Part shown: positions 8,310-15,649 of the stretch, piece after piece | Layout: the number at the start of each line of letters is the position of its first letter | How positions within the stretch are numbered: position 1 is the first letter of the stretch | Source: Bacteriovorax sp. | Lineage (GTDB): Bacteria > Bdellovibrionota > Bacteriovoracia > Bacteriovoracales > Bacteriovoracaceae | Direction: 5' to 3' | Assembly: GCA_028710485.1 (NCBI GenBank) | Contig: JAQTTZ010000011.1 | Coordinates: forward strand, 1 to 50,657 | Length of the DNA stretch: 50,657 nt | Made by a program: the position numbers and the translations under genes | Notes under the pieces: generated by a model | Seen by the model: only the letters and a program-made list of their open reading frames with translations | What the model was told of the DNA's origin: nothing | The model's database searches: none

Positions 8310-9341
8310 CTATATAGTGCCATTGACACGATCTTGATTATAAAAACCCTCCGTATGAATGCATTGATCACGGGCCCCTAGTTTTTTACAACTGGCCACA
8401 CAATCCGCTACAAATTCGGGGCTCCCGGCGATATATAAGCTGTAATTAGAAAGATTGGGATAAAGACTTGGCAGAATCATGGGAATTCTTCCAACCAGTA
8501 GTCCAGGATTTTGCTCTCGTGTAAGTGTAACTCTAAAACGAAAATTTCTAAATTTACTTTCTAAAAAAGAAAAAATTCCTTTTTCAAATAGATCCTCATT
8601 CGTTTTTGCTGAAAATAATATTGTGGCAGGGTTTCTAAATCCACCTCGCAGCAGCGCGGCCATTGCCAAGGAAGTAATCGGAGCTAGGCCCGATCCTTGA
8701 GCTAAGCACAGCACAGGTGTTTCGGCCGAAGGATCGCCGATAAAAGTACCGTAAGCCCCGTGAATTTTTATTTTTTCTCCGATATTTAATTCATCATGAA
8801 TCCACTTGCTAGTTACCCCTTCATTATTCCTACTGATATAAAGAATAATTTCGCCATCTTGGTTTGGAATATTTGCGATTGAATAACTTTTATAAGGAAT
8901 TTTTTTTTCAACTGAACCTAATTGAATATATTGACCAGGCCAAAAGCGCAGTGGTGTACCAAGAGCTCGCAAACGTATTTTTTGTATTTTTTTAGTAAGA
9001 GAAATTTTTTCAGTTAGCATATAGAGTGCATTTTCAACAGGAGGAAAAAGTTTTGGCCTCGCTTCTGCATCGGCCCATTCAATTTCCAGAAGATCACTTT
9101 TGACTTTGGCCATGCACATGAGAGCATAACCTTGATCCCTATCACTTTGTGACAAGGCCATATCGAGAATGAATCCTTGATCGATTACCCCTTCTCTAAT
9201 TTTGATTTTGCATTCTCCACACGCACCGGCCCGGCAATTACTGGGAAGAGCGTAACCATTCTTTTCCAAGCAAGAGAGCACGGACTCACCATCATGATAA
9301 GAAACTTCTTTTAGAGAAGGAAATAACCTAATTTTTTTCAT
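8310..9341 (-). CDS. 2Fe-2S ferredoxin / FAD / NAD(P)H oxidoreductase (oxygenase reductase component)
   Basis: A 343-residue electron-transfer flavoprotein. Residues 1-90 are a plant-type ferredoxin domain with the cluster ligands C36, C41, C44 (CRAGACGEC) and C76 (ALMCMA). Then comes an FAD-binding barrel with YKSYSIAN and a C-terminal NAD(P)H-binding domain with LAQGSGLAPITS and LYIAGSPEF. This ferredoxin-first order is that of reductases serving diiron or Rieske oxygenases (phenol hydroxylase reductase type) and CDP-6-deoxyglucoseen reductases. Its ATG abuts the stop of the upstream diiron gene with no base between, so the two are translationally coupled and this is almost surely the electron donor for that protein. 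Secure on fold, inferred on partner. Confidence 0.88.
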   Translation of the reverse strand: MKKIRLFPSLKEVSYHDGESVLSCLEKNGYALPSNCRAGACGECKIKIREGVIDQGFILDMALSQSDRDQGYALMCMAKVKSDLLEIEWADAEARPKLFPPVENALYMLTEKISLTKKIQKIRLRALGTPLRFWPGQYIQLGSVEKKIPYKSYSIANIPNQDGEIILYISRNNEGVTSKWIHDELNIGEKIKIHGAYGTFIGDPSAETPVLCLAQGSGLAPITSLAMAALLRGGFRNPATILFSAKTNEDLFEKGIFSFLESKFRNFRFRVTLTREQNPGLLVGRIPMILPSLYPNLSNYSLYIAGSPEFVADCVASCKKLGARDQCIHTEGFYNQDRVNGTI

Positions 9342-10376
9342 TTAAAAAACCGGAATAATATCATCTAAATCAATATCGAGAACTTCTTGACCTGAAATTC
9401 CGACTTCGGGAATCGCAGGAAATGGAATATCGTATTTATCCAATACGCCTTTAAGATTTAACATCGCACTCTTCCAATTTTCTTTTTTAGCATCATAAGT
9501 TGGAATTCCAAAGCCAGCAGCACGAGAGATTTCCTCTCCCTCTCTTTGATTAGCAATAAAATCTTTGGGAAGATCCCAAAATTCCATAGGTGGCTCAAAA
9601 AGAACAGCTGATAAAAATAAATATCCTGCGCGAATTTGTTTAGTGATGATGGCACGATCTTCTAAGCATAGTTTAGGATAATCTCTCTCCATCAAGCTCA
9701 TACAGATGGCCATGTGACGGCCTTCATCACGTCCTATATTTTTAAAGGCCTCTTGAAAAACAAGTTCAGTTGAATTTTTCGCCATTTGTTGAAAAATAGT
9801 TGCGGCCGCAATTTCTCCCATTAAAAATGAGCTAAAAAGAACTGCCAGTGAATATTTAGGAACAGCATTTTTATAACCTGTCCAATAGCGGCTTCCATTA
9901 TAATAAAGCCATCGAGTATTTTTTTGAAGTCGTAGTCCGATATCAGTTTTTGGAATATAAGTTAATGGATCGCTATGCTCTAAAAGCTTAGTGATGGCCA
10001 TACCACAAAATTGTTCGTGGTTCTGCTCGTCTCTAGTCACTGAAAAAAAGCAACGACGAACTGGATCTTCTTCGTGAGCTTCATATGTTTTAATGAGGGC
10101 CGCTGCAAACACAGGAGGAGCTGAAGCGTCAAAGACTGAAAGAATTGTCCACCAATAAGCAATTGATTCTCGTTCTTCCCAAGAGTAGCGGGAAGGATCA
10201 AAAGTTTCCCATGAAAGTTTTTGAGGATCCCAAAACTCACGTTGACTTGCTTGCCAAATCTCTTCCATTTTTAAAGTTTTACTTACCCAGCTCAGTGGAT
10301 AGATATTAGGCCCCTCTATTTCAGGAGGAAACTCCATCTTGTCAGCTAGTTTTGGACGATCTTTTGATGAACTCAT
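9342..10376 (-). CDS. Ferritin-like diiron oxygenase-type protein
   Basis: A 344-residue, mostly helical protein with two ExxH motifs in the spacing of carboxylate-bridged diiron proteins: E117xxH120 (TRDEQNHEQF) and E218xxH221 (GRDEGRHMAI), plus E188 (LMGEIAA) on the preceding helix. The first-helix ligand is probably D83 or E99. This layout resembles ribonucleotide reductase R2, AurF-type oxygenases and related four-helix-bundle enzymes. It is too short and lacks the motifs for bacterial methane/toluene monooxygenase alpha subunits, and I do not match it to a named enzyme. A strong GGAG precedes the ATG. It is coupled to the reductase gene and lies downstream of an acyl-CoA dehydrogenase and a lipoprotein gene, so a lipid or acyl substrate is conceivable, as inference only. 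Confidence 0.75.
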   Translation of the reverse strand: MSSSKDRPKLADKMEFPPEIEGPNIYPLSWVSKTLKMEEIWQASQREFWDPQKLSWETFDPSRYSWEERESIAYWWTILSVFDASAPPVFAAALIKTYEAHEEDPVRRCFFSVTRDEQNHEQFCGMAITKLLEHSDPLTYIPKTDIGLRLQKNTRWLYYNGSRYWTGYKNAVPKYSLAVLFSSFLMGEIAAATIFQQMAKNSTELVFQEAFKNIGRDEGRHMAICMSLMERDYPKLCLEDRAIITKQIRAGYLFLSAVLFEPPMEFWDLPKDFIANQREGEEISRAAGFGIPTYDAKKENWKSAMLNLKGVLDKYDIPFPAIPEVGISGQEVLDIDLDDIIPVF

Positions 10377-10441
10377 AATAGCTCCTTAAATTTAAGAAAT
10401 TATTTTGATAATATATTTGATTTGGTGAAAGAGAAATCTCG

Positions 10442-10474
10442 CATAACAAAGTAATTATCAGCTTTTTTGTTATG
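10442..10474 (-). terminator. Inverted repeat after the FG-GAP lipoprotein gene
   Basis: CATAACAAA at 10442-10450 and its exact complement TTTGTTATG at 10466-10474 form a nine-pair hairpin with a 15-base loop, just past the lipoprotein stop and before the diiron gene. No uridine tract follows on the minus strand, so it may be an attenuator or mRNA stabiliser rather than a full terminator. The stretch also looks like an imperfect copy of the last codons of the lipoprotein gene. Confidence 0.4.
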
Positions 10475-10480
10475 GCAGAG

Positions 10481-12250
10481 TTAATAACAGCTTTTTTTGC
10501 CAGAAAGAATTCGTCCATCTTCACATAAATTGAGCTCGTGATGAGTTCCCTTTAATTTAAGTTTATTGAGATTGTATTTTTTTACTATCGGTGTTAGGCG
10601 ATTAAGCCGATCTGGAACTGCATAACTCCAACGTACCTCCACATATAATGGTGTTTCTTTATCAAAAGCAAAATAAGCTCCTTCTTCGTTTTGGGAAGGT
10701 AGTGAACCGCTATTGTATTCGACATTAAAAAAACGAGTTTGCTTGCTTGATGTCAGCCAAACATTCGAAGAAATTCCGTGATAATTACTCTTTTTTGCCT
10801 GGAGATGAAATCGAACAGATCCTCGTCCCTTTCGTGCCGTTTGGTTTTCAAAAAGATAAATGCGATTATTTATATCTCCTGCCCGAGTTTTACTTTGCCC
10901 AGTGATAAAATCCATCACTCCGTCTTGATTCACATCTATCGTGACCGTGCCGGATGGATTCATCACATTTACCCCAAACTCGCGAGATTTGTCTTCATAG
11001 GCGTGATCGGCCGCTTGCTCGAAAAAAACCAAACGTGAGTCTGGAGGAAATCCGGAGTTATCAATCAGGAGATCATTTAGGCCATCGAGATTATAATCAA
11101 TCCACACACCACGATGATCCCCTTCTGACCACTTCGTTTTCTGAGCAGCGTGAAGAAACTCTGAACGGATAAATTTTGGTGGAAAATTTTTACTGGTTCC
11201 TGAAAGTACACTGGATTTATCGCGAGATTCAGGGTCACTATCTCGAGACATATTACCGACAACGATATCCACAATGCCATCGTTATTATAATCACCACAT
11301 AAACTAAAAAATGAATTGCCGCCACCGTGAGCTTCGGGGCTTCCATCTTCATCTGCAGCGTAGCCTGATTCCAATCCGTAATTTACAAAATTTTGACCAT
11401 CTAAATTAAGCCATAATTTATTAGAATAACCATTTGAACTGGAAGTTAAAATATCAGGAAAGCCATTTTTATCTATATCGCAAACTGAAGCGCCAAAAGT
11501 GGGAGTCGCATTAGAGTAAACTTTATCCGTTTTGTTATAGTCATATTCTCCACGCAAGCTATTGGAGTTATCACTGAAATTAAAACCTTTTCCTTTTAAT
11601 AATAAATCTGGAATCGGTTTGGGATTTTTATCTTTGTAGGAAAACCAATTTGCTAAAAATAAGTCCAACTCTCCATCCAAATCAAAATCAAGGGCAGCAA
11701 TACCAGAAGTTGGAAGAAGTCCCGTCGGCAATGGCGATTGCTCCTTATAATGAAGGACCTTATTTTCAATTATTCCCTTAAAAATACGGGCCGGATATTG
11801 AGTCATCTCGGTTTTTTGATTAAGAGTTCCAACAATCACATCGTAAATTCCATCGTGATCTAAATCTACAAAATTTAAATAAGACCCTCGCACCAAACTA
11901 TCAAAAGGACTTGGCCCTAAAATAAATTTATGGGATATTGGACTAAAAAAATAAAATTTTGGAGCAGCATAAAAATCATCGAGGGCGATGAGATCAGTAT
12001 AACCGTCATGGTCGATATCTACTGCATAAAGATGAACTGCTTGCACGCCCTTTAGCCCATACTCTTCAGTTTTATCGGCAAAAATTTTGGAAGGAACTTC
12101 GGGACCCATTAAATGTCTAGGGGCCTCTTCTGTTACAGGTTGAACCGAAGGATTTGCAATGACATTTTTTTCATGAGAACAACTGGCGAGAAAACTCGCC
12201 AGTAAAATAGTAGATGTTAATAAAGACTTTTTAAAAATCGATAATATCAA
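10481..12250 (-). CDS. FG-GAP/VCBS repeat lipoprotein (beta-propeller)
   Basis: 589 residues. A signal peptide ends in the lipobox LASFLASC (Cys24), so it is a lipoprotein anchored in a membrane facing the periplasm or cell surface. The body contains seven calcium-type loops with the FG-GAP pattern: DIDHDGYTDL, DLDHDGIYDV, DFDLDGELDL, DIDKNGFPDI, DYNNDGIVDI, DYNLDGLNDL and DVNQDGVMDF. Seven repeats fit one seven-bladed propeller as in integrin-alpha and CRTAC1-like proteins. The C-terminal 150 residues lack loops and may be a separate domain. The start is a TTG with GGAGG eight bases upstream, inside the last codons of the acyl-CoA dehydrogenase gene (20-base overlap). No enzymatic motif is visible; a binding or adhesion role is likely. 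Confidence 0.85.
   Translation of the reverse strand: MILSIFKKSLLTSTILLASFLASCSHEKNVIANPSVQPVTEEAPRHLMGPEVPSKIFADKTEEYGLKGVQAVHLYAVDIDHDGYTDLIALDDFYAAPKFYFFSPISHKFILGPSPFDSLVRGSYLNFVDLDHDGIYDVIVGTLNQKTEMTQYPARIFKGIIENKVLHYKEQSPLPTGLLPTSGIAALDFDLDGELDLFLANWFSYKDKNPKPIPDLLLKGKGFNFSDNSNSLRGEYDYNKTDKVYSNATPTFGASVCDIDKNGFPDILTSSSNGYSNKLWLNLDGQNFVNYGLESGYAADEDGSPEAHGGGNSFFSLCGDYNNDGIVDIVVGNMSRDSDPESRDKSSVLSGTSKNFPPKFIRSEFLHAAQKTKWSEGDHRGVWIDYNLDGLNDLLIDNSGFPPDSRLVFFEQAADHAYEDKSREFGVNVMNPSGTVTIDVNQDGVMDFITGQSKTRAGDINNRIYLFENQTARKGRGSVRFHLQAKKSNYHGISSNVWLTSSKQTRFFNVEYNSGSLPSQNEEGAYFAFDKETPLYVEVRWSYAVPDRLNRLTPIVKKYNLNKLKLKGTHHELNLCEDGRILSGKKSCY
12183..12202 (-). repeat. Perfect GC-rich palindrome within the lipobox codons
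   Basis: CTGGCGAG (12183-12190), four A, and CTCGCCAG (12195-12202) form an exact eight-pair hairpin inside the lipoprotein signal-peptide coding sequence. It encodes the repeated LAS of LASFLAS. On the minus strand it is followed by TTGTTCTC. It may be incidental to the amino-acid repeat or may act as an early intragenic attenuator. Confidence 0.4.
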
Positions 12251-14000
12251 GCCCGTACCCTCCGTACTTCACTACGGATTCAGAAATTTTAATGACAGTC
12301 TTGTCACTATTTTTCGACATGCTTTTTAGGTTTCTTGTAAATCTTCTACGTGCGTCTTTGCAAATTTGTTTACTCAAACGTAGAACATAATCTTTTTGGT
12401 CTTGAGTTGCCTTTGAGCTGTTTAAAATAGAAGTAGTGCGAGAAATAACTGCACACATAACATAAAGATCTATGGACATATCTGCCAGACGGCCTTGAGG
12501 AAGTTCATTGTCTACGATATTTTTACCATATTTAATTAGTGTATCTTCCACCGCGATAGCAAATTTGCCTAAACACGACGAAAACTTATCCGCTTGATCT
12601 TTTAATTCCGGATGGGCCTTAGTTAAATGCTTAGATCCCATCATATTAGAAATGCGCTTACGTGCAAATTTAGTGAACACCCCCAACGATTTGATTGGGT
12701 CTTGAAGAGCAGAGGATACTTCTGAAATTTTACCTAGCTCTTTTAGGTCCTCTGATGGCCCGCGCACTCCAGAAAGAGCGAGAAGGCAGCGAAGGATTTC
12801 GTTTGTTCCTTCAAAAATTAACTGGATTCTTGAGTCTCGCATGATTCGTTCATAAGGATACTCTTTCATATATCCATTACCGGCGGCAATCTGCATTCCC
12901 ATATCGATGGTTTGCCATAGGCATTCTGATCCAAAAACTTTGCAGACAGCTGTCTCCATATAATAATCGTTCATTCCTTTCGTCATGTTTCCAGTCGATA
13001 AATAAACAACACTTTCTACGGCATAGGTCATCTCCGCCATTTTTGCCAATTTTGATTGAACCAACCCAAATTCAGCAATAGGGCGATCAAATTGTTTTCT
13101 ATTCGCAGCGTGCTCAGTTGAGTGTTTTAAAATTGTCTTCATTCCACCAACACAACCAGCACCAAGAGAGAGGCGTCCTGAATTGAGAACGTTCATGGCA
13201 ATTTTAAAACCTTTGCCAAGTTCGCCTAAAATATTTTCCTTAGGCACGATGACTTTATCGAAATAAACAGCACGAGTTTCACTTCCGCGAATCCCCATTT
13301 TGTTTTCTTTTTCACCAAAAGAAATACCAGAGCGTTCTTTTTCTACGATAAAACAGGAAATTTTTTCCACTGTCTTACCATCGATTTGATGGTCAGTTTT
13401 ACAATAAACAGAGTAAAAACCAGCGAGACCTCCATTCGTAATCCATAATTTTTGACCAGAGATTGTATATGTCCCATCATTATTATCAATAGCCTTTGTT
13501 TTAATTGAATAGGCATCAGAACCTGATCCTGGCTCAGTTAAGCAAAAAGCGGCAATAACTTTTCCCGTCGCTAGTAAAGGAAGCCACTTCTTTTTCTGTT
13601 CGTCATTCCCTTCATTTAGAAGTGCACGATAACCAATTGACTGGTGGGCACCAACCATCGTGGCAACCGAAGCATCATGTGCTGCAACCTGAGCGAAAAC
13701 TCGGCAGTAAAGTGTATAATCAAGTCCAAGGCCACCTAATTCTTCAGGAACGGCCAAGCCAAGAAGGCCCAGTTCCCCTAAGCCTTGAATCACTTCACTT
13801 GGAATATGAGATTCATTATCAAATTTTTCGCCATTTATATTATCTTTTGCGAATTGATCAATCGCTGCAGTCATCTCTTTTGCAATTTCAACTTGAGAGT
13901 CAGAAAAATGAGGAAATGGAAAAACTAAACTTTCATTTATTTCTCCAAAAAAGAAACCGCCCACTACCGATTGAAAATTGCCGGACTCATTACTTGCCAT
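12231..14000 (-). CDS. Acyl-CoA dehydrogenase (VLCAD/ACAD9-like)
   Basis: Flavin enzyme that introduces the alpha-beta double bond into acyl-CoA during beta-oxidation. At 589 residues it has the C-terminal extension of the VLCAD/ACAD9 group rather than the about 380 residues of short-chain enzymes. Visible motifs are ELGLLGLAVPEELGGLGLDY in the N-terminal helical domain, AAFCLTEPGSGSDA (flavin contact) and LWITNGG in the beta domain, RKQFDRPIAEFGLVQSKLA, and the catalytic-base region LIFEGTNEILR. The ATG has AGGTGA six bases upstream. It is the first gene of a minus-strand cluster with the FG-GAP lipoprotein, the diiron protein and the reductase, overlapping the lipoprotein gene by 20 bases. 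Electron transfer flavoprotein genes are not in the window. Confidence 0.92.
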   Translation of the reverse strand: MASNESGNFQSVVGGFFFGEINESLVFPFPHFSDSQVEIAKEMTAAIDQFAKDNINGEKFDNESHIPSEVIQGLGELGLLGLAVPEELGGLGLDYTLYCRVFAQVAAHDASVATMVGAHQSIGYRALLNEGNDEQKKKWLPLLATGKVIAAFCLTEPGSGSDAYSIKTKAIDNNDGTYTISGQKLWITNGGLAGFYSVYCKTDHQIDGKTVEKISCFIVEKERSGISFGEKENKMGIRGSETRAVYFDKVIVPKENILGELGKGFKIAMNVLNSGRLSLGAGCVGGMKTILKHSTEHAANRKQFDRPIAEFGLVQSKLAKMAEMTYAVESVVYLSTGNMTKGMNDYYMETAVCKVFGSECLWQTIDMGMQIAAGNGYMKEYPYERIMRDSRIQLIFEGTNEILRCLLALSGVRGPSEDLKELGKISEVSSALQDPIKSLGVFTKFARKRISNMMGSKHLTKAHPELKDQADKFSSCLGKFAIAVEDTLIKYGKNIVDNELPQGRLADMSIDLYVMCAVISRTTSILNSSKATQDQKDYVLRLSKQICKDARRRFTRNLKSMSKNSDKTVIKISESVVKYGGYGLDIIDF

Positions 14001-14103
14001 TTTTTATCACCTTTTATTAAGTCGATTTTAGTCATTAGTGTGAATAACAACAATAGAATACTCAATCTTTCTTAAAAGGAAAAGTAAAAGACATTACCTA
14101 TCA

Positions 14104-14135
14104 AAATAACTCAACCATTTAAGCTTAAGTTATTT
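14104..14135. repeat. Inverted repeat upstream of the type II secretion operon
   Basis: AAATAACT (14104-14111) and its exact complement AGTTATTT (14128-14135) are separated by 16 bases containing the palindrome TTAAGCTTAA. It lies just upstream of the candidate gsp promoter, so it could be an operator; a structural or chance origin in AT-rich DNA is possible. Confidence 0.35.
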
Positions 14136-14150
14136 ATCTTGCAATTTTGC

Positions 14151-14179
14151 TTGCTGTGAATCGTCTAACTTCTTAGAAT
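14151..14179 (+). promoter_or_regulatory. Candidate sigma-70-type promoter of the gsp operon
   Basis: TTGCTG (14151-14156) and TAGAAT (14174-14179) are separated by exactly 17 bases, with the -10 matching five of six consensus positions and the -35 three of six. The start codon of gspC follows 84 bases later. Plausible but unproven. Confidence 0.4.
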
Positions 14180-14263
14180 AGAACAATAAGAATAAAAAAG
14201 CTCCACCATGGAAGGTGACTTTGGATTTAAGTATTAGATTCAAAAATAACATGAAGTTAAAAA

Positions 14264-15622
14264 ATGAAAAAGTTTACATTTAATTTTGGCTTTCTTGATC
14301 GCTTCAAAAAGTCAAGGCCAGCAGAACCTTCAGACTCTAATGAGGATTTATCATCTCATTCAGAATATGATTCCGATGAAAGTCCCGAAGATTTCGCAGA
14401 GAAAACTCTGGGCGGTTTTAATATAAATAAATATCAGAAAGATTTACAAGATGCAGCCAATGTCGAAGAAAATAATAATGAGACCTCAATCAATAGCGAA
14501 CAATTAGAGGAACAACAGCAGCAGCAAGAAGAGCAATTTAAATTCGAAGAAATGACTTTTCCAAGAGCTCCTGAAGGCCCGAGCAAATTTAAATTTAAAT
14601 TTCCAAAATTTAACCGCCAAGCGGCCACAAATAAAATAAAAACTTCTTTGACTGGAAAATCTCCCATCAATAGCTTCGAAAAATTTAGTTGGAATGACTT
14701 TGTTCTACGTCTCTTTTCTCCTTATACCCGTGTTAAAGTTCACGGTGTTTTTGTTATATTTTTAGTGGTCGTTATTACTTATATGATTGGTAAAAACATT
14801 GCTTTGTTTGTTAATAGAGCACCTCCTTTGGTCAAAACGACTCGCCCTACTATTTCTATTCCTTTGGAGAAAGCCGACACGACTCTGCAGGATATTAACA
14901 AAATTACTTCTACCAATCTCTTCAATGCAAAAGAAAGTGACAAGTCAATTGATACTTCTTCTAAAAAAGATATCGACAGCATTATTTGTTTGGATGCTTC
15001 AACCCCTACTTCTCTCCAAATTAAACTTTTAGATACTATCGTATTACAAGATTCAGTTAAGTCAGTGGCCTCAGTTCAAGTGCGAGGAAGCTCCGAACTG
15101 ATGAATGTTCGCGAAGGTGAACGTCTTGATGAAATGGCAGAAGTTTCAAAAATTAACCGAATGAAGCTCATTCTCAAAAATCTTCAAACCGGCGATTGTG
15201 AATATGCAGCAACTGAGACTGAGCCTGAAGCCGCAATGCCAAATTTAAAAATTGTTTCTGCCAAGTCCTTTAAAAGTACGAATCCCAATATTAAAAATAT
15301 TGGAAACAGTTTTAAAATCAAAAGAACTTTTCGCGATTCAATGATTACTAATATGAGTGACATTCTCACTCAAGCGAAGGCCATTCAGATTACTAACCCA
15401 GATGGTTCTTTAAGTTTCAAAATGACCGAAATTGTCCCTGGAAGTTTATACTCTCAGCTCGATATCCAGGAAAATGACATCATCGATAGTATTAATGGAA
15501 AAAAGATTGATAACTTAAATGAATTGATGGGTCTCCTTGGGAGAATAAAAGAAATTGATCAATTCCAAATCGGTTCGAAAAGAAATGGAATGTCTGTAAA
15601 TAAAGAATTTAATTTTGAATAG
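14264..15622 (+). CDS. gspC: Type II secretion protein C with long cytoplasmic N-terminus
   Basis: Inner-membrane clamp protein that links the inner-membrane platform to the secretin. One transmembrane segment lies at about 161-183 (VHGVFVIFLVVVITYMIG). It is followed by a periplasmic HR-type region starting DINKITSTNLFNA, which contacts the N0 domain of GspD, and a C-terminal PDZ domain at about 370-452 (MTEIVPGSLYSQLDIQENDI). The unusual part is the N-terminus: classical GspC has about 20-30 cytoplasmic residues, this one about 160, acidic at first, then a Gln run (near 84-88), then basic/aromatic (KFKFKFPKF). The SD is weak. First gene of the operon, 27 bases before gspD. Identity is well supported by motifs and position. 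Confidence 0.85.
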   Translation: MKKFTFNFGFLDRFKKSRPAEPSDSNEDLSSHSEYDSDESPEDFAEKTLGGFNINKYQKDLQDAANVEENNNETSINSEQLEEQQQQQEEQFKFEEMTFPRAPEGPSKFKFKFPKFNRQAATNKIKTSLTGKSPINSFEKFSWNDFVLRLFSPYTRVKVHGVFVIFLVVVITYMIGKNIALFVNRAPPLVKTTRPTISIPLEKADTTLQDINKITSTNLFNAKESDKSIDTSSKKDIDSIICLDASTPTSLQIKLLDTIVLQDSVKSVASVQVRGSSELMNVREGERLDEMAEVSKINRMKLILKNLQTGDCEYAATETEPEAAMPNLKIVSAKSFKSTNPNIKNIGNSFKIKRTFRDSMITNMSDILTQAKAIQITNPDGSLSFKMTEIVPGSLYSQLDIQENDIIDSINGKKIDNLNELMGLLGRIKEIDQFQIGSKRNGMSVNKEFNFE

Positions 15623-15649
15623 TAGATTAGGTAAACACTAGGGACTCTA

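Noticed and set aside
14515..14535. CAG/CAA run in gspC as possible repeat element
   Set aside because: Short Gln run in a disordered region, not a separate repeat feature.
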